Below the pieces are notes generated by a model. The model was given only the letters and a program-made list of their open reading frames with translations, had not been told where the DNA came from and ran no database searches. A program made the position numbers and the translations under genes. From positions 46,779,786-46,843,785 of the forward strand of contig OY747702.1 in NCBI GenBank assembly GCA_963556495.2: a stretch of 64,000 bases of DNA, read 5' to 3'. The DNA comes from Valencia hispanica. Taxonomy: Eukaryota > Chordata > Actinopteri > Cyprinodontiformes > Valenciidae. Of this stretch, positions 38,371 to 50,994 are shown one piece after another; within the stretch, counting starts at the first letter, position 1, and every line of letters begins with the position of its first letter.

Positions 38371-38660
38371 CACTCCTGAAGGCGAGAAGTTCAAGTATCT
38401 TGGTGGTTTGTTCATGAGTGATGGTGGGATTGAACAGGAGAAAGATAGAAGTACTCCGGTCCTTGTCTGCAAGAATGTTGGAACTCCATCGTCTCTGGGG
38501 AGCTTGGAGTAGAGTGACTGCTCCTCTGCCTTAAAAGGAATCCGCTGAGGTGGTTCAATCATTTGATTAGGATGCCTCCTGGATGCATCTCTCTGGAGGT
38601 TTTCTGTCCCGCTGGGAGAAGATCTGAGAGAAGACCCAGAACTCAGTGGAGCTACTACAG
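38371..38660 (+). pseudogene. Ancient Rex3-like LINE fragment (C-terminal part)
   Basis: The first part reads EKFKYLGGLFMSDGGIEQE in one frame, which matches the segment after the reverse transcriptase palm in the copy at 7718-9486 (VEEFKCLG). The later part reads, in another frame, RWFNHLIRMPPGC, which corresponds to RWLGDLVRMPPGR there. The middle is deleted. It is more decayed than the 7.7-9.5 kb copy and lies in the opposite orientation. Confidence 0.7.
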
Positions 38661-38843
38661 TAAAGCCCAAACTTATTCACACTCCTGCTAGCTTTAGGTT
38701 AAAAGTAATCTTTTGATTCTACTTTGTTTGTTGTGAGTGAAAGTAATATTTTTGTTTTGTTTTGGAGTAGCCCATCCAGACTCCTGTAATATTCTGTTTG
38801 ATTTTAAGGCCAAGTTTTTTTGTTTTGATTCCATTAAAGTATC

Positions 38844-39329
38844 TTAAAGGAACATGGGGCAGGATTTGTAAATCAAATAAACATTCATGTCCAGTTTTTT
38901 AATGCTGTTGGGTGATGAAGCGTTATAAACCAAAAAGAATGAGCCCACCCACGTATCATTCCATTTTCTTAAACTGGCTGTGTGCTGCAAAATGTGCTGC
39001 AGTTCGGGGCCCGAATTTCCTGCGCTGTCCTACCGGTGTGACGTCAATTGACACTGCTTGTACATTCTGGAGAGCTTTAAAAGAGGAAGAAAAATGGTCG
39101 CAGACCTCCATTGATTCAGTTGTGAGAATGGATTCTTCTGCAACTGGGAAACGACTCACAGCCCACTAAAAAGTGGCACTAAGAAAAAGAAGTATGTCAC
39201 TGTGAAGAGGTATGTTTTTTTTTAGTGAAGCGTTTGTGAGCGCTTCCGTGCGGGTGGCTGCAGTTACTTGCAGGGCCGGCCGCATCGCTTGTGAGTTTTG
39301 TTTCTTCATTCTGCCCCCTGCTCCTTTAA
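38844..39329. mobile_element. Non-autonomous TIR element, about 490 bp
   Basis: The left end ttaaaggaacatggggcagg and the right end (reverse complement ttaaaggagcagggggcaga) form terminal inverted repeats of about 20 bp with three mismatches. The interior has a CpG-rich part (39000-39060 and 39240-39290) and no meaningful coding frame. The ends share ttaaagga with the element at 6774-7691, but the interiors look different. Confidence 0.6.
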
Positions 39330-39627
39330 GTTTCATTTTATTCCTGTGCTTTATGTTATAAGTCTTAGTTTTACTTCAGTGTCTCAGTTTCACCTCAGTG
39401 TCTCAGTTTCCTATTTTTCTACAGCTGTTTCCCATCTGCTCATTTTCTCACCTGAATAGCAGTAATCAAAGTTCCCAGTATACATAATCCTTGGTTCAGT
39501 TATCAGACCTTCTGTTGTCTTCATGCTGGTAATCCTGGTCTGTTCTGTTAATTAAATCATCCTTTTCACTGGGCTCTTGCTGTCCTCGTCTTTGCATTTA
39601 GATCCCCAACACAACCGAACCATGACG
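39330..39627 (+). mobile_element. Possible Gypsy-type solo LTR fragment
   Basis: The order agctgtttcccatctgctca, then gttcccagtatacataatcc, then gctgtcctcgtctttgcatt and gatccccaacacaaccgaac, ending atgacga, resembles fish Gypsy LTRs as I recall them (promoter, R, then a cytosine-rich end). No internal retroviral sequence follows. Confidence 0.4.
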
Positions 39628-41447
39628 ACTCCTGATTTAAATTTGATAAAGAATCTGTGAGGGAAAATTTGGGTGATTGCAAGGTGGCTTTCCAACCTCA
39701 AAGGCAGTGAGCTTCTCACTGGACATATTGTTTGTTATTTTATTAGATCTTGTTTTAGGTTCTTTGTTTTGTCACTGTTTTATTAGTTGTTTTTATTATT
39801 AAAGGCACTTTTAAATAAAATTTATTATTATTATAAATATTCACATAAATACAACATACCAATGGGATATATAAATACCAAAAAGCTGGTCAGTAATTAA
39901 AGTAGGGTTTTGATTGAAGTTCTAACAACGATTTCCCCCATTGATTTCTGAGAAGGGTAGAAATGAAATTTAACATGTCATTTTTTATTAAAATGTAAAA
40001 AAAAGCAGAAGTTATTTTTTTCTAAAACTTCTTTTTACATTGTCTTTTGTATCCTTCAAAGGAGAAGCCCATTTAATTTCCAATCAGCAGTGTCCTTGTT
40101 TGAATTTTGATAATTTAAAATCAAAATCTTGAAATGGTTCCTCCCAGAATGAGCTGGAGAGAGGGATGTCCTGGTTTCCCTCCTGGACCTGTTACCAAAA
40201 TGGATGGTGTCAGACAAATCAAAATTTGTCTGATTTGCTTTAGACAAGACACCAAGTAGTTCTTGAAATGATGGCAGATGAGGGTAACTCAATATGAACT
40301 AGGTCTCCTATCTTTAGGTAGTAAAAACTGATTCATTTTGATCAAACTAAAGGTTTAATGTTCTACCAAATCTCCTCCAGATGGTTGTCCTTTCCCAATG
40401 TGTGCACGAACATGTGTGTTTATTCATGTCTACACAAGGTCCTAAGTTACAGTTATTACATTGCATCTGTACAATTTCTATATAAAGCTACCCTGATCTG
40501 TCTATTGTTTTTCTTGTTGTTTCAAATATTTGATTAAATCTCACTGCAGTTATTTATTAATCCTGTGTCTGTTTGTTTTTTATTTGTGGGATCAGAAACA
40601 AACAAACACAGTGTGACAGACATAGTACTTTTTACAACAACAAGGTGGTTCTGAAAAACCTATTTGTTACAACCTCACTTTAGATGATCACCTCAAGTGC
40701 CAAGGCTCTTGCGTTAGATCTTATCTGGATTTTTTCCTATTTCTTAAAAAGTAATGACTTTTAGGTGCTATTTATCTGTTATGAATAGCAGCCAAAATCC
40801 TCAAAATATTGAAGAAAACTTTAAAAGACCTTCATAAAACCTAAAGAAATATTGATCAAGAAGCAAAATGTGCTTCTTGCATAAAAGTCAGGGATGGGTT
40901 TGATGCAGCAAAAAATGTCATTCTATTCAACTTTTCTGAACCTTCAGAGATTACATGTATTTGTTTTTGTTGGAGGTTTGTCTTCCACAACACTTAGAAA
41001 ACTTTTATTTTAGTGGCAGTACTCGCAAAGACAGTTAAAATTCATTTGCTGAACCAGTTTTTTCTCTGTGGTTTAAAACAGTTTAGGTGTAAAATGCATA
41101 CAGATAAGTTCATGAACTGCTTGTTCTCTTGATCTTCATTACTTTTGTATGATGAATTCTGTTTTCTTTTGGGATCTAATGGTTTTCCTTAATTATTTAC
41201 TCACTTATACCTGGGGTAATCAGCATTCATTGGCTGTGATTTCCAGATGTTAGCACACTGTTGCTGTCCAAAAGTTGGTCTAGCAGAGATGGCTGAGTTT
41301 AAAAATCATTTTTCTTTGATCAGACAACTGTAAGCTTTCTCTAAGTTTTTGAGATTTACAATTGTAATTATAAGGTTTTCATCTGCTCCTCTGTTCACCA
41401 TCCACCACTCTCTGCATCTGTTTTTGTTCTCTGTCTGGCTCCTGCAG

Positions 41448-41594
41448 TTATTCAAGGAGGAACTCTCGCAGGTGAAGGAGGGCATGAAGCAGGTCAATGA
41501 GTTAGCCCACCAGCTGGCAATCTCTGATGTCCATTTGTCGATGGAGAATGCCCGTGCCCTGGAGCATCTCAACAGCAGATGGAAAGTGCTTCAG
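41448..41594 (+). CDS. utrn: Utrophin exon, dystrophin exon 60 equivalent (last spectrin repeat)
   Basis: A 147-nt, phase 0-0 exon with acceptor gctcctgcag|TT and donor CTTCAG|gtagag. Its 49 codons read LFKEELSQVKEGMKQVNEL, AHQLAISDVHLSMEN and ARALEHLNSRWKVLQ. The last segment carries the conserved tryptophan of helix C. The LAISDVHLSMEN segment is what I would expect of utrophin; dystrophin differs here. The length equals dystrophin exon 60 as I recall it. Confidence 0.95.
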
Positions 41595-42404
41595 GTAGAG
41601 TTTATTTGCAGGTTTGATGCTGCCAGCTGCAACTTTTCCTGCAGTCATCCAAGGATGTGTGGATGTAAATCTGGGTGTAATATCGTGTATTGTGGGCAGC
41701 TATAAAGCCACCCATGTACATCAGCAGAAAGTGAAAACTTTTCATGTCAATAAGTTGCATCATTCGTTGTGGTCCCATTCCTCTTGCTTTCATCTGAAAA
41801 ACTTTTTCAGAATCTCCGTCTTTCAACTGACGTGGGGGGGCGCAGATTTGCAATCTGCTCCATTTTCGAGAATCTTTTACATGTGCCATCTTTTTTAATC
41901 CAGGTTCCCAACGCAGGCAGCAATCATGTCCCAGAGATTCAAGCAATTTGCACCACTTTTTCTATCATTTGGCAGATGCCACAAACACAGCGGCTGGAGA
42001 AGGGATAAAACACGATAGAATAATATTTCCCTCACTGAGAGCAACATCTGACTGTATCAGTGAGGAATTACATTTGAAGTGGAAATTACTGCAGATGATT
42101 TTTCTAAAGCAGATTAACTATACAGATTGTATAAAAGGCAAAGGACGTATTTATCGTTAGAATACATTTTAAGTCCTAACCTCAACTCCTCTCCAATTTC
42201 AGAGAGCTCACAAGCAGCTCCCCATGTGCAGCAGCCCAGCACAGCTATGCGTCTCATTAACAAACATTTTATTGGAAAACTACCTAAAGTTAGGCTTAGA
42301 TAACAAGATGGGGCAGGGGGGTTGAGTGACCCTAGTGGAGGTCTGCACTCTCTTGAGTTCTTTTGTTGGTTTTAATTTAAGACTTGCTTTTTTTTCTAAA
42401 CTCT

Positions 42405-42965
42405 AAAATCGGCAGTACAGCACTAAAACAACACGACAGTAACATGTATGGTTAGAAAATAAAACACTGCACCAACACGACAGTAACATGCCTGGTAAGA
42501 AAATAAAACATAGCCTACCACAAAAGTCACTGGTCAATATCTTCCTCTTCCTCACGAAACCCACTGAAGTCGTCTTCTTCAGTGTATTCATGTCCTCTGA
42601 AAGCTTTTGTTGTCTTTTTACACTCCCTCAATTATTTCCGCTCCCTCCTCCAACGTCTGACCATCAATTCATTGATGTCAAGCTTACGTGCAGAAGCAAT
42701 TTCCTTCCTTGATTGCTAGCTCAATTGCCTTTAACTTAAAGCTGTATTTCTTCATGTGTTTTCCATGATGAGGGTGTGTGCATCAAAACTATTGGTAGCA
42801 TAATCTTTCCCCACATGTCTATCTCCCTTTTGCGCTTCCTGCTATAGTGCCCTCTGGAGGCTGTTAGCCAGTAGAAATCTATAAATCAGCCACATCGTTG
42901 TATAGGACGCAGGATCCAAAGTGTGTGAAAAAAACTAGCAGCTTATAGTCCGAAAATTACGGTAA
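42405..42965. mobile_element. DNA transposon-like relic with ~45-bp tandem duplication
   Basis: A unit containing aacacgacagtaacatg and aaaataaaaca is repeated twice (about 42427-42512). The right end (agcagcttatagtccgaaaa, then ttacggta) is a motif I associate with a widespread vertebrate DNA repeat (actataagcc-type). No transposase frame is present and the superfamily is unknown to me. Confidence 0.4.
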
Positions 42966-45116
42966 GTCCAGATAGGCTGTTTTCTGGTAGTAAAGATTTT
43001 ACTGGTAGACTTATTTTTTAGTGCAGATCTGCCTTTGATTCTAGTTTCAGAAATAGAAGCACATGCCAACTTAAGTTTGCACATATTTAGCACCTGTTAA
43101 TACCATTGAGAATTGCTCTGAATCTCTTGAAGTAGAAGATTTTTCATTTCCAGAAATTCCTAAGTAACAATTTACCATATCAGCAAGAGCACTGCCTTTA
43201 CAATTTTTCCATTTTAAATCTGGTTTCCAGGACCAAATTCAACTTTTTAACCAAATGAAAAACATCAATATTATAAACACCCTGTGCTTCCACAGAGGCA
43301 GAGATAGACTTTAAAATAGACATAATGAACTGGCTAAACGTTATTACTCTTCATTTTTTAACACTATTATTAATTCTGTTTTAAAGTATTTCACTTTCCT
43401 CCATTTTTGATAATTACATGTTTTCAATTCAATTAAAAATCATTAAAGGGAAATTAAAAAATCAAATTCTACATGTTAAATCAGAATTTACAGCTCAATG
43501 ATTTCAACTGCAAATGAAAGAAACAACAGAAAAGTTTTATTTTTAATGTAGTAATACTGTCTGCTTTGAGAATCAGGTTTACCCTCTTGAACTGCACAAC
43601 AAGTCATAACTGACGAATCTTTTGCACTTTGCAAGTATGTTTAATACTTTATGTAGCTGAGTGCTTCTGCTCTGAGGATTATCAATTGTGCTACACAATG
43701 GGAATATTAACTGTTAAAAGCAAGCTTGCACACTCTTTCAAGTCCTGCTTTAAAAAGCATGAATAGAAAATTAGGAATCTTCATATAAAACTCTTGCTTT
43801 AGAGATTAAATTGAATTTCCAAGGTGAGGCTTTGGTCCGTTATGCTTGGGCTGCTGGAAAACCTGAGACACAAGGTACATAGTGATTTTTTACTTACGGT
43901 ATATTTATTTTATTTTTCAACTTTACACAGCTTCAAAGTATTGTTGCTGACAAGGCAGTTGTATTTATGACAAGTATACCAACACATACATTTTTGAACA
44001 CCAAGCTGCAGCAGGGTAATACATGTCATAAAGCAGGAATAACTTGAGACTTCCTCGAATGTGACACTCCATAGATCTTAACTACACAATACCTGAAGGG
44101 AGTGGTAAAATCGGATATTTGCAGTGGAATTGTTTGGTTGAACATGCACTTACACATTGAGGGCAATATTTTATTGAATCTGAGGCAATTTACTTTAAAG
44201 CCTTTAAAACATTGACATGAACTTCTCTTCCCCTCACTGCTGAGCTAAATGTATGGATGCACTACCAGGGCAAACTGCAGCGATTCAACATTGGCAAACT
44301 GTCTCTGCTCCTACAAGCACAATAAAATCTCATAAAATGTCTCTCTTTTCATAATGATTTAGAGCCTCTCGAGTAATTCTTGGAAATTAATGTCCACAAC
44401 CAATTTTGCATCCTGACTTTCTTCTGCTTTAAAAGGGCATCCCAGGCTCAGAATTTGACTAGAATAGTACAGAGAAAACTATGTTTAATTTGTAAGCCTT
44501 AAAAACAGACAAGAGCGACTGTTTTGTGATTTTTGTTTCTGTGGACCTCAAGAAAATCTTGGCCCATATGTTGAAAGATTCTTAAAAAGGTCAACAATGG
44601 GTTTTGCTGTCAGTTGCTCAGTCCACTTTGGTTCAGACTCAAACATCTCCACACCTGGATGAGGTGGTCTGGAGGTGATCATCTACATTTTGCAGAGGCA
44701 TTTAGGGTCCTAAGATGTGTTCATGATCCTTCAACATTTCCTTGAAAAGTCATTTGATGTTGACATTATAATAGAAATAATTGAAAGTCTAAAGCTATAA
44801 TAGTGCCGTCTACATGTAGGGTCACTATTTTTAGTATTTTAGTACATTTTAGTAAAAACGTAAATTTTTCACAAAAAAACATCAGTGTGGCAGCCTCTTC
44901 TGGTTAAAACTCTACAGCGCAGTTGAATTTGAATGGAGCATTGTTGTTTACTCTGCCATGATGGCTGACGTCAGTCATCTTGCTGCTGGGGTATAAAACC
45001 TAAAGCCAAGTCTCAGCAACGCCTCCGTAGCAAGTTGGATTTGGAATAGCAAGGAAGTATTGATGCAGCCCATCCCTCTCTCCCAAATATCGCTCCAGCA
45101 GGCAACATCTGGCAAC

Positions 45117-45412
45117 CGTGGCTCAGGTAGGTAGGTAGGAATTCATCCCGTATTCTGTGAGTTGCCGGTTCGAAACCCCATTCTGTCTGTCATTGTTGTT
45201 GTTTCCTTGGGCAAGACACTTCACCAGAGGGCCTGGTGGCACCTATGTCCGGCAGCCTCACCTCTGTCAGTGTCCCCCAGGAATAGCTATGGCTACAATG
45301 TAGTAGCTTGCCACCATCAGCGTGTGAAGGTGTGCGTGAATGACTGAATATGGTGTAAAGTGCTTTGTGGTCCTCTGACTGAAAAAACCCTATACAAATG
45401 CTGGCCTCCTTT
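45117..45412 (+). mobile_element. tRNA-derived SINE (RTE-tailed fish type)
   Basis: The head gtggctcaggtagg is A-box-like and ggttcgaaacc (45167-45177) is a B box. The body has gggcaagacacttcacc and gtgtgcgtgaatgactgaat, and it ends tataaa-poor but typically with ctatacaaatgctggcct. This order is characteristic of fish tRNA SINEs whose 3' part derives from an RTE-type LINE, from memory. A repeated gtag run near 45127-45138 disturbs the head. It lies in the sense orientation relative to utrn. Confidence 0.75.
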
Positions 45413-45689
45413 TGGTGCATTTTTCAAACCGGAAATATAGGTGGAGTAAGACTCTGGAAGGGGGGTGAGTTGCTTTTTAAGAAAGGTCAGTCACTTCATT
45501 CTTTTGTTCTATATTAGGTGATCAATGTCTCTGAAAATAAAACCCTCAGTTTATAGATTTTACCTTTTATTATCATGATTTTAAAAATTCATATGGATCC
45601 ATATGTCCCAGCAGATACACATTTTCTTAATTTCCTTTTAAATGCAGTGTTATTTTAGTGCTGCATATATATATTGTTTAAAGGCGGAG

Positions 45690-46320
45690 TAATTTTAGTG
45701 CTGCATATATGATATGAACCTCCTGCTCCACCACTTTCTAAAAATGCTCGGGTAGATTGAGATCTGGTAACTGTGGAGGCCATCGGAGTAAAGTGAGCTC
45801 ATTGTCATATTCAAAAAGCAAATTTGAGACAATTTGAACTTTTGAAGTGGTGCATTATCCTGTTGGAAGTAGGCATCAGAAGGTTGATGCTCTGTAGTCA
45901 TTAAGGGATTGAGATGGCCAGCAACAATACTCTGGTAGGCTGTGACATTTAATGGTGCTCAGTTGGTTCCAAGGGGTTCATAAAATATCCCCTCCACCAT
46001 TACACCACCAGCAGTAGTATGAACCACTGATAGAGGTGAATGGGCATCCTGCCTTATGACATCCATAAGGCAATTTCACCCACTAAATTGCTGTTCATTA
46101 TATATTTTCTCTTTCTCTAACCCTAAACCTGAGACATGACAGTCTGAAAAAGTCACCATGCCACATTCAAAGTCACCCAAGTCAGATTTCTTCTTCCTTC
46201 TGATGCTTGATTTGAACTTCAGCCACCAATCTTCAGCACAGCTGGATGCTGCCATGTCACTGGTTGATCCACTCTCTGTGTTAAGAGCCAATTGAAAGGG
46301 GTACCTAATCATTTATATTT
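45690..46320 (-). pseudogene. Tc1-like transposon relic (second fish family)
   Basis: Antisense coding patches occur in the expected order: actgtggaggccatcggagt (45769), tggtgcattatcctgttgga, ggttgatgctctgtagtcat, then after a deletion atgccacattcaaagtcacc (46159) and the terminal ggggtacctaatcattt. The first block lies around the catalytic region and the last covers the N-terminus and 5' end. The centre is missing, so it is non-functional. Confidence 0.7.
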
Positions 46321-47905
46321 TGGTTCCAGGTTGCCAGTAACCATTCCTGGGTTACATTTTCAATTAATCATCTGCTCACAATCGGCCATATTTCTTATGT
46401 AGCGACCTAATTTACCCTTCAGAATCAGAACTACTATTTGTCCCAGGGGTTTTGTATCGAAATGTGATATTTGGGCAATTTTATAGCGGCAATCATTCAC
46501 TGAGGCATAATTTATTCAGATGCATTCTGTTGATTCTACAAAATGCCAAATATAAAACAGTTACACTGTGATAAAACAGTATTTAATTACCAGCAAAATG
46601 ATTGCCAAAGACATATTTGACTTTTACATCCTTTCATCTTAAGTTGATTGTTTTAACATTTTTTTTTTAAATCATATTTTCTCTACCTTTCCACTTGCCT
46701 CATATTCTACATTCAAACGGTATAATATACCTGGGAAGGTATAAGGACTCAACTAAATGAATGCAAAAGCAACAAAAGTACAAATAAAAGGTTTAAATGG
46801 CCTAAACAAAGTCTGGCTCCTTGGATGTGAAATATAAAGAAATATGAGATGAGATGAGATATGAGTGGAAGCAGAATGAAGAAACCTTTTTCTTTGGTCT
46901 CAGTTCTATCCTAATTGAAATGATGAAGGCTTAACTCCAGTAGAAGATTTAGCACTGTTTATTGTGCTTTGTCTGACACCAGCAGAAATCCAATTCCAAA
47001 TTTGTTTTGCTAATATTTGCCGTTCACGAGTAATTTAGTCATTTGTCTTCCTTATAGCTGCCTAAAATGCCTGTACAGCAAATAGATTGTAGAACACAGC
47101 AAAGTTGGCAGTAACATCTTCCCGGCGCAATGACATTGCTCTCTATTAGTCTAAAACAATTTAAATCAAGCTCCAGATTGTGGTATAGAAATTTCTGGTG
47201 GGGAGATAGAGCTAGTTGCACATCCAAATAAGGTTCTTCGTTTGGAAGACCATTGTCTACCTAATCTTTATCTGTATCTCTCTCTCTCTTCATCTGCTTA
47301 TTTACTTCATAGTGAGTGGATTTACCTCCCGTTATTTGAGGAGGCATTTCAACATCCAGCTGACATGGATTAATGTGCTAAATCCAATACTTTTCAAATA
47401 AACTTGGATTATTCAGGCTAAATCTCATTTGGTAGGAGACTTACCAAATATGAAACCTTATTTTTGTTGGAGGTTTTTTTAACTGTGGCCACGTCAAACT
47501 TCATTCTGCCAACTTGGTCTCCATGGTTATTGATGCAACATTTAAGGTTATGTGAACTGCCTTATTTTCTTTGATATAATCTATTTTCTTCTGCAGCTCC
47601 CCACCACAGTACTCTGCAACCTGTCTTTGTTTCCATAGAATAAATACTTTTCTAATCTCTCTCTTTGCTTTTCTACCTGCTGCTTTTGCATTCTTTCAGT
47701 TTTTCAGGAGCTGGAGTGTCAGAGGAAAAAAAACTAAACAAATAAAACCCCACTTAATTTACATTACACACATTACATAATGGAGAAGAACAAGGTAGCC
47801 TGTGTGCGTGTTTGTTTTCCTATTGTGGAGGCTTGTGATAGAGAGTGACAAGCAGCAGGATCCTCTTTAATTTAACTTCGTGCGTGTCTTTGTGTGTGTC
47901 CTCAG

Positions 47906-47984
47906 GGCTCCATAGAGGAGCGGCTGAAGCAGCTCCAGGATGCACACAGAGACTTTGGCCCTGGATCGCAGCACTTCCTCTCCA
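47906..47984 (+). CDS. utrn: Utrophin exon, dystrophin exon 61 equivalent
   Basis: A 79-nt exon with acceptor tgtcctcag|GG and donor TCCA|gtaagg. It enters in phase 0 and leaves with one base of a serine codon. It encodes [19 protein letters not shown] then GSQHFLSS, the end of the last spectrin repeat and the start of hinge 4. The size equals dystrophin exon 61 as I recall it. Confidence 0.95.
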
Positions 47985-49197
47985 GTAAGGGTCCTCCTCT
48001 GCTATTTGAAGTTGGTGCCTTGTGTTGCAACAGTCTGTGCCATGCTGTGCCAAGGCACCACCTCAAAGAAAGTAGAAGCATGTATGTGTATGTGTGTGAA
48101 GAGGAGGAAGGAAGGTAATACAATTAGGCTGTTTTGAGAGTATAAGCTGTTGGGGGGGTGTGTGTTTGCATGTGTGGGCATGGATTTGAGTTAGAGGTGG
48201 AGCTGGTGAGCTTTGTTCTTCTTGCACACGTGGCCCTAATTTGATCAGAGATCCACATTTGTAAATTCTCTCTTCTACCTGCTGTTCTGCAGAGGGTGAG
48301 GAGAAGCTGAAGGTAGACTGGACGTGTGATCTGATTTAAGTTGAAAATGAAATGTAAAAGCTCTACGTTGTAGGACCTTTTTGTGTGAGTATCTGAGGTA
48401 GATGGACTTGCCTGTGTTCCCCCTACTGATGTAATGTGAGCTCAGAGTTGCTACCAGGAATGGGGCTGCTACCGCCATCAAGGTATACCAAGGGTTTTTT
48501 TTAAGTTAGTTTTTCTGTGTTCTACAGTTAACTCCTAAACATCTAGCTTGCTTACAACTGTTTGTGAAGTTATGCTGCTGAAACTAAATGAATACTTCCC
48601 ATCAATCCTTTCAAAGCTGTCTTAGGACTACAATTGGTAAGCTCCTGCTATGATGCCTGTAGAGTAGCTGATTGCAGATTCTGCCTGAGCATATTGCCCA
48701 GCTAATTAACCAGCTAGTACTAATATATTACACCCTCAATGATATTCTATAAAGAGAAGACAGAGGTATATCATAATATATTTACCAAACCCAATACAAG
48801 TTTTATTCCCAGCGCTATACGCCTCCTGACTAAGGTTTAGTTTTATGATTTTATGTTTTGATGTGGAAATGTCTTGCACGTATGTTTAAGTGTTGTGACT
48901 TATCCACGACAAAGCAAATTTACCTTTGGCTATGAATAAATCTTTAATTGAAATGAATTGAATACCCATAATTTATCCCGAAATATTCTGCCATATCAGT
49001 GGAGATGCAAATGACAAAAAGCAGCATTTATTTGAAGCAAAGCTACTGTTAAGCAGATTAAAAAGGTCTCCAATAAACAGGACATTAGTGATGAAGGCTG
49101 TTGATGTATAGTGCAGTGCTGGTGCGTGCACAAATTATAATTTAATGTCTCTTAACTGATAGAAATACTCCCACTGGGTTAGACAATGGTTTAAAGC

Positions 49198-49412
49198 AGG
49201 GTACCCAACTACAGTCCTCCAGAGCTACTATTCTGCAACTTTTAGATGAATCCCTTCTCCAGCACACATAAATCAAAAGAATGGCTCGTTACCAGGCCTC
49301 TGTAGAGCTGAATGACTGCTGATGAGGGAATTCAACTATTTGATTCAGGTGTATTGGAGCCTCAATGCACCTAAAAGCTGCTGATAGTAGCTCTCAAGGA
49401 CTAGACATGGGA
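49198..49412. mobile_element. MITE-like element of the 'tccag...gcaactttt' fish type
   Basis: The left part (agggtacccaactacagtcc, then ctgcaacttttagatg) and the right part (acctaaaagctgctgatagt, then aaggactagacatgggactt) are roughly inverted with respect to each other. Read together they match a common fish short repeat with imperfect terminal inversions, probably hAT-derived. Target duplications are not clear. Confidence 0.5.
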
Positions 49413-50155
49413 CTTGATCTCGTTACTTGTGACTGTGGTAGAGTTACATTCTTGATTTTTGAAATGTTTAAAAATGAAGGAAGCTGACTAAATCAGTAAA
49501 CCATTGTTAGGCGTACAATAAGTCTGTTACTGTGATTTTTGAGAGCATAACTGTCGACTCACTCATCTGTGTTCTCTCACTGTTCATGTGTCTGGAATCA
49601 TAAAAGGAGGAAATGCATGATACACAACCTTATAATTAATGCTAAATTATTTTTGCAGTAGCAGGAATAATTTTTGATTTGGGGTTTTAAATAAAAGTGA
49701 CTAGATTGTGTTGTAAATTCTAGCTTTGTTAGAATTGATCTTGATCAGCGGTGATATTTTTCCTTACATACAAGCTCAAGTCTTGTTCCTACTAGTTTAT
49801 TTGGAAGTACTTTGCTGTGATCTAAGGTAACAATTGATAAATATGTTTTCACTGGTCTTCATAAAGAGGTTTATTTTTGCTTTAAAATTGGAAACTAATA
49901 AATTACAAGATCAAATAATAAAGTTATTAATTTCTGAATAAACAATTATGACTGTTCTTACGAATCAGTCTCTAAAGGATTTGCACTCAGAAATATCAGT
50001 AATTACACATCAAGAAACCTGAAGGACATTATTATTTTAACAACCAGAGGTCAATGAGTTCATCATGTTGAGAACATGGGGTGGAAAATCTTTGCCCTTC
50101 AAATAAAAGAGAACACTGCTGACAGTCTGTGGTTTATATAAAATTACATTACCAC

Positions 50156-50462
50156 AGTGCCTTGCAAAATAACTTATACCCCTTGAACTATTCACCTTAT
50201 GTCAGCTTCAGTCTGTTTCATTGGGATTTTATGTGATAGAGCAACACAAAGTAGTGCAGGGTTGTGAAGTGGACAGAAAGCGATACAGATTTTTCAAATA
50301 AAATAACAAAAAAGCAATTTTCAGATTGCATTGCTGTTCAGTCCTCTCTGTAACAAGCACCAGCTGCCCCTTCCCTGCTGAAGAAAAGCATCTCAACAGC
50401 ATGATGCTGCAACCAACATGTGTCACAGTGGAGATTCAGCATTCAGGGTTATGTACAGTGCT
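50156..50462 (-). mobile_element. Internally deleted Tc1-like element
   Basis: It starts with cagtgccttgcaaaataact, a classic fish Tc1-like terminus, followed by cattgggattttatgtgata. After a large deletion it continues ccttccctgctgaagaaaag, then cagcatgatgctgcaaccaa, antisense to the part of the transposase before the second aspartate. The right end reaches ttatgtacagtgct. It looks like the same family as 25650-26145. Confidence 0.65.
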
Positions 50463-50994
50463 TTTGTAATTAGTAATACGATTAGTAATTTTATGTCAAT
50501 ATTACAAAGTTTGGGGCACCATCCTGGTATCCAGAAAAAGTAATAATAGCCATATAGTTCAGTCTCAGTTAACGTTTATGATTACCTGCCTGATAAGGCG
50601 GAGATATTTAAACAATAGATGAATGAATAAGTTATTGGCGTTCTGTGAACAGTAAGTTACTACACATGCATGTGTAATAATAAAAGACTTTCCAAGATAT
50701 AAGAGTTTATTACAAAAAGAATACAACTTTCAGTCAAAATACTTTAATCAACAAACTCACTAAGCTAGTAACACACAACTTAACTACTAAGTAAAAGAAG
50801 AATGAATAAAACTACCAAAAGTAAAACTGTAACATCGACAAATATGCAAAGTAGAAACAATAACCAATAAATTGATCGTGATGTCACAGTTCAGTATGAA
50901 TATGTATGCTTTTAAGATCAGGGCTTGTATTGAAGAGTTTTGGGAGGGAAGCAAAGTTAGTCTTAAACCAATTGTAATTAGTTTAAGACTAAGT

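Larger units (their letters stand above)
35167..41447 (+). other. Utrophin intron, 6.3 kb
   Basis: It runs from gttgac to ctggctcctgcag. It contains the palindromic MITE at 36316-36493, Tc1-like relic 36730-37420, a Rex3-like fragment 38371-38660, a TIR element 38844-39329 and an LTR-like piece 39330-39627. Nothing was recognised at 35167-36240, 37430-38370 or 39640-41447, apart from a vaguely LTR-like patch at 40330-40625 (tatataaagctaccctgatc near 40480). Confidence 0.75.
41595..47905 (+). other. Utrophin intron, 6.3 kb
   Basis: It runs from gtagag to tgtgtgtcctcag. It holds a transposon-like stretch at 42405-42965, a SINE at 45117-45412 and a Tc1-like relic at 45690-46320. Nothing was recognised at 41595-42400, 42970-45110 or 46330-47900; these are AT-rich without credible coding. 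Confidence 0.75.
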
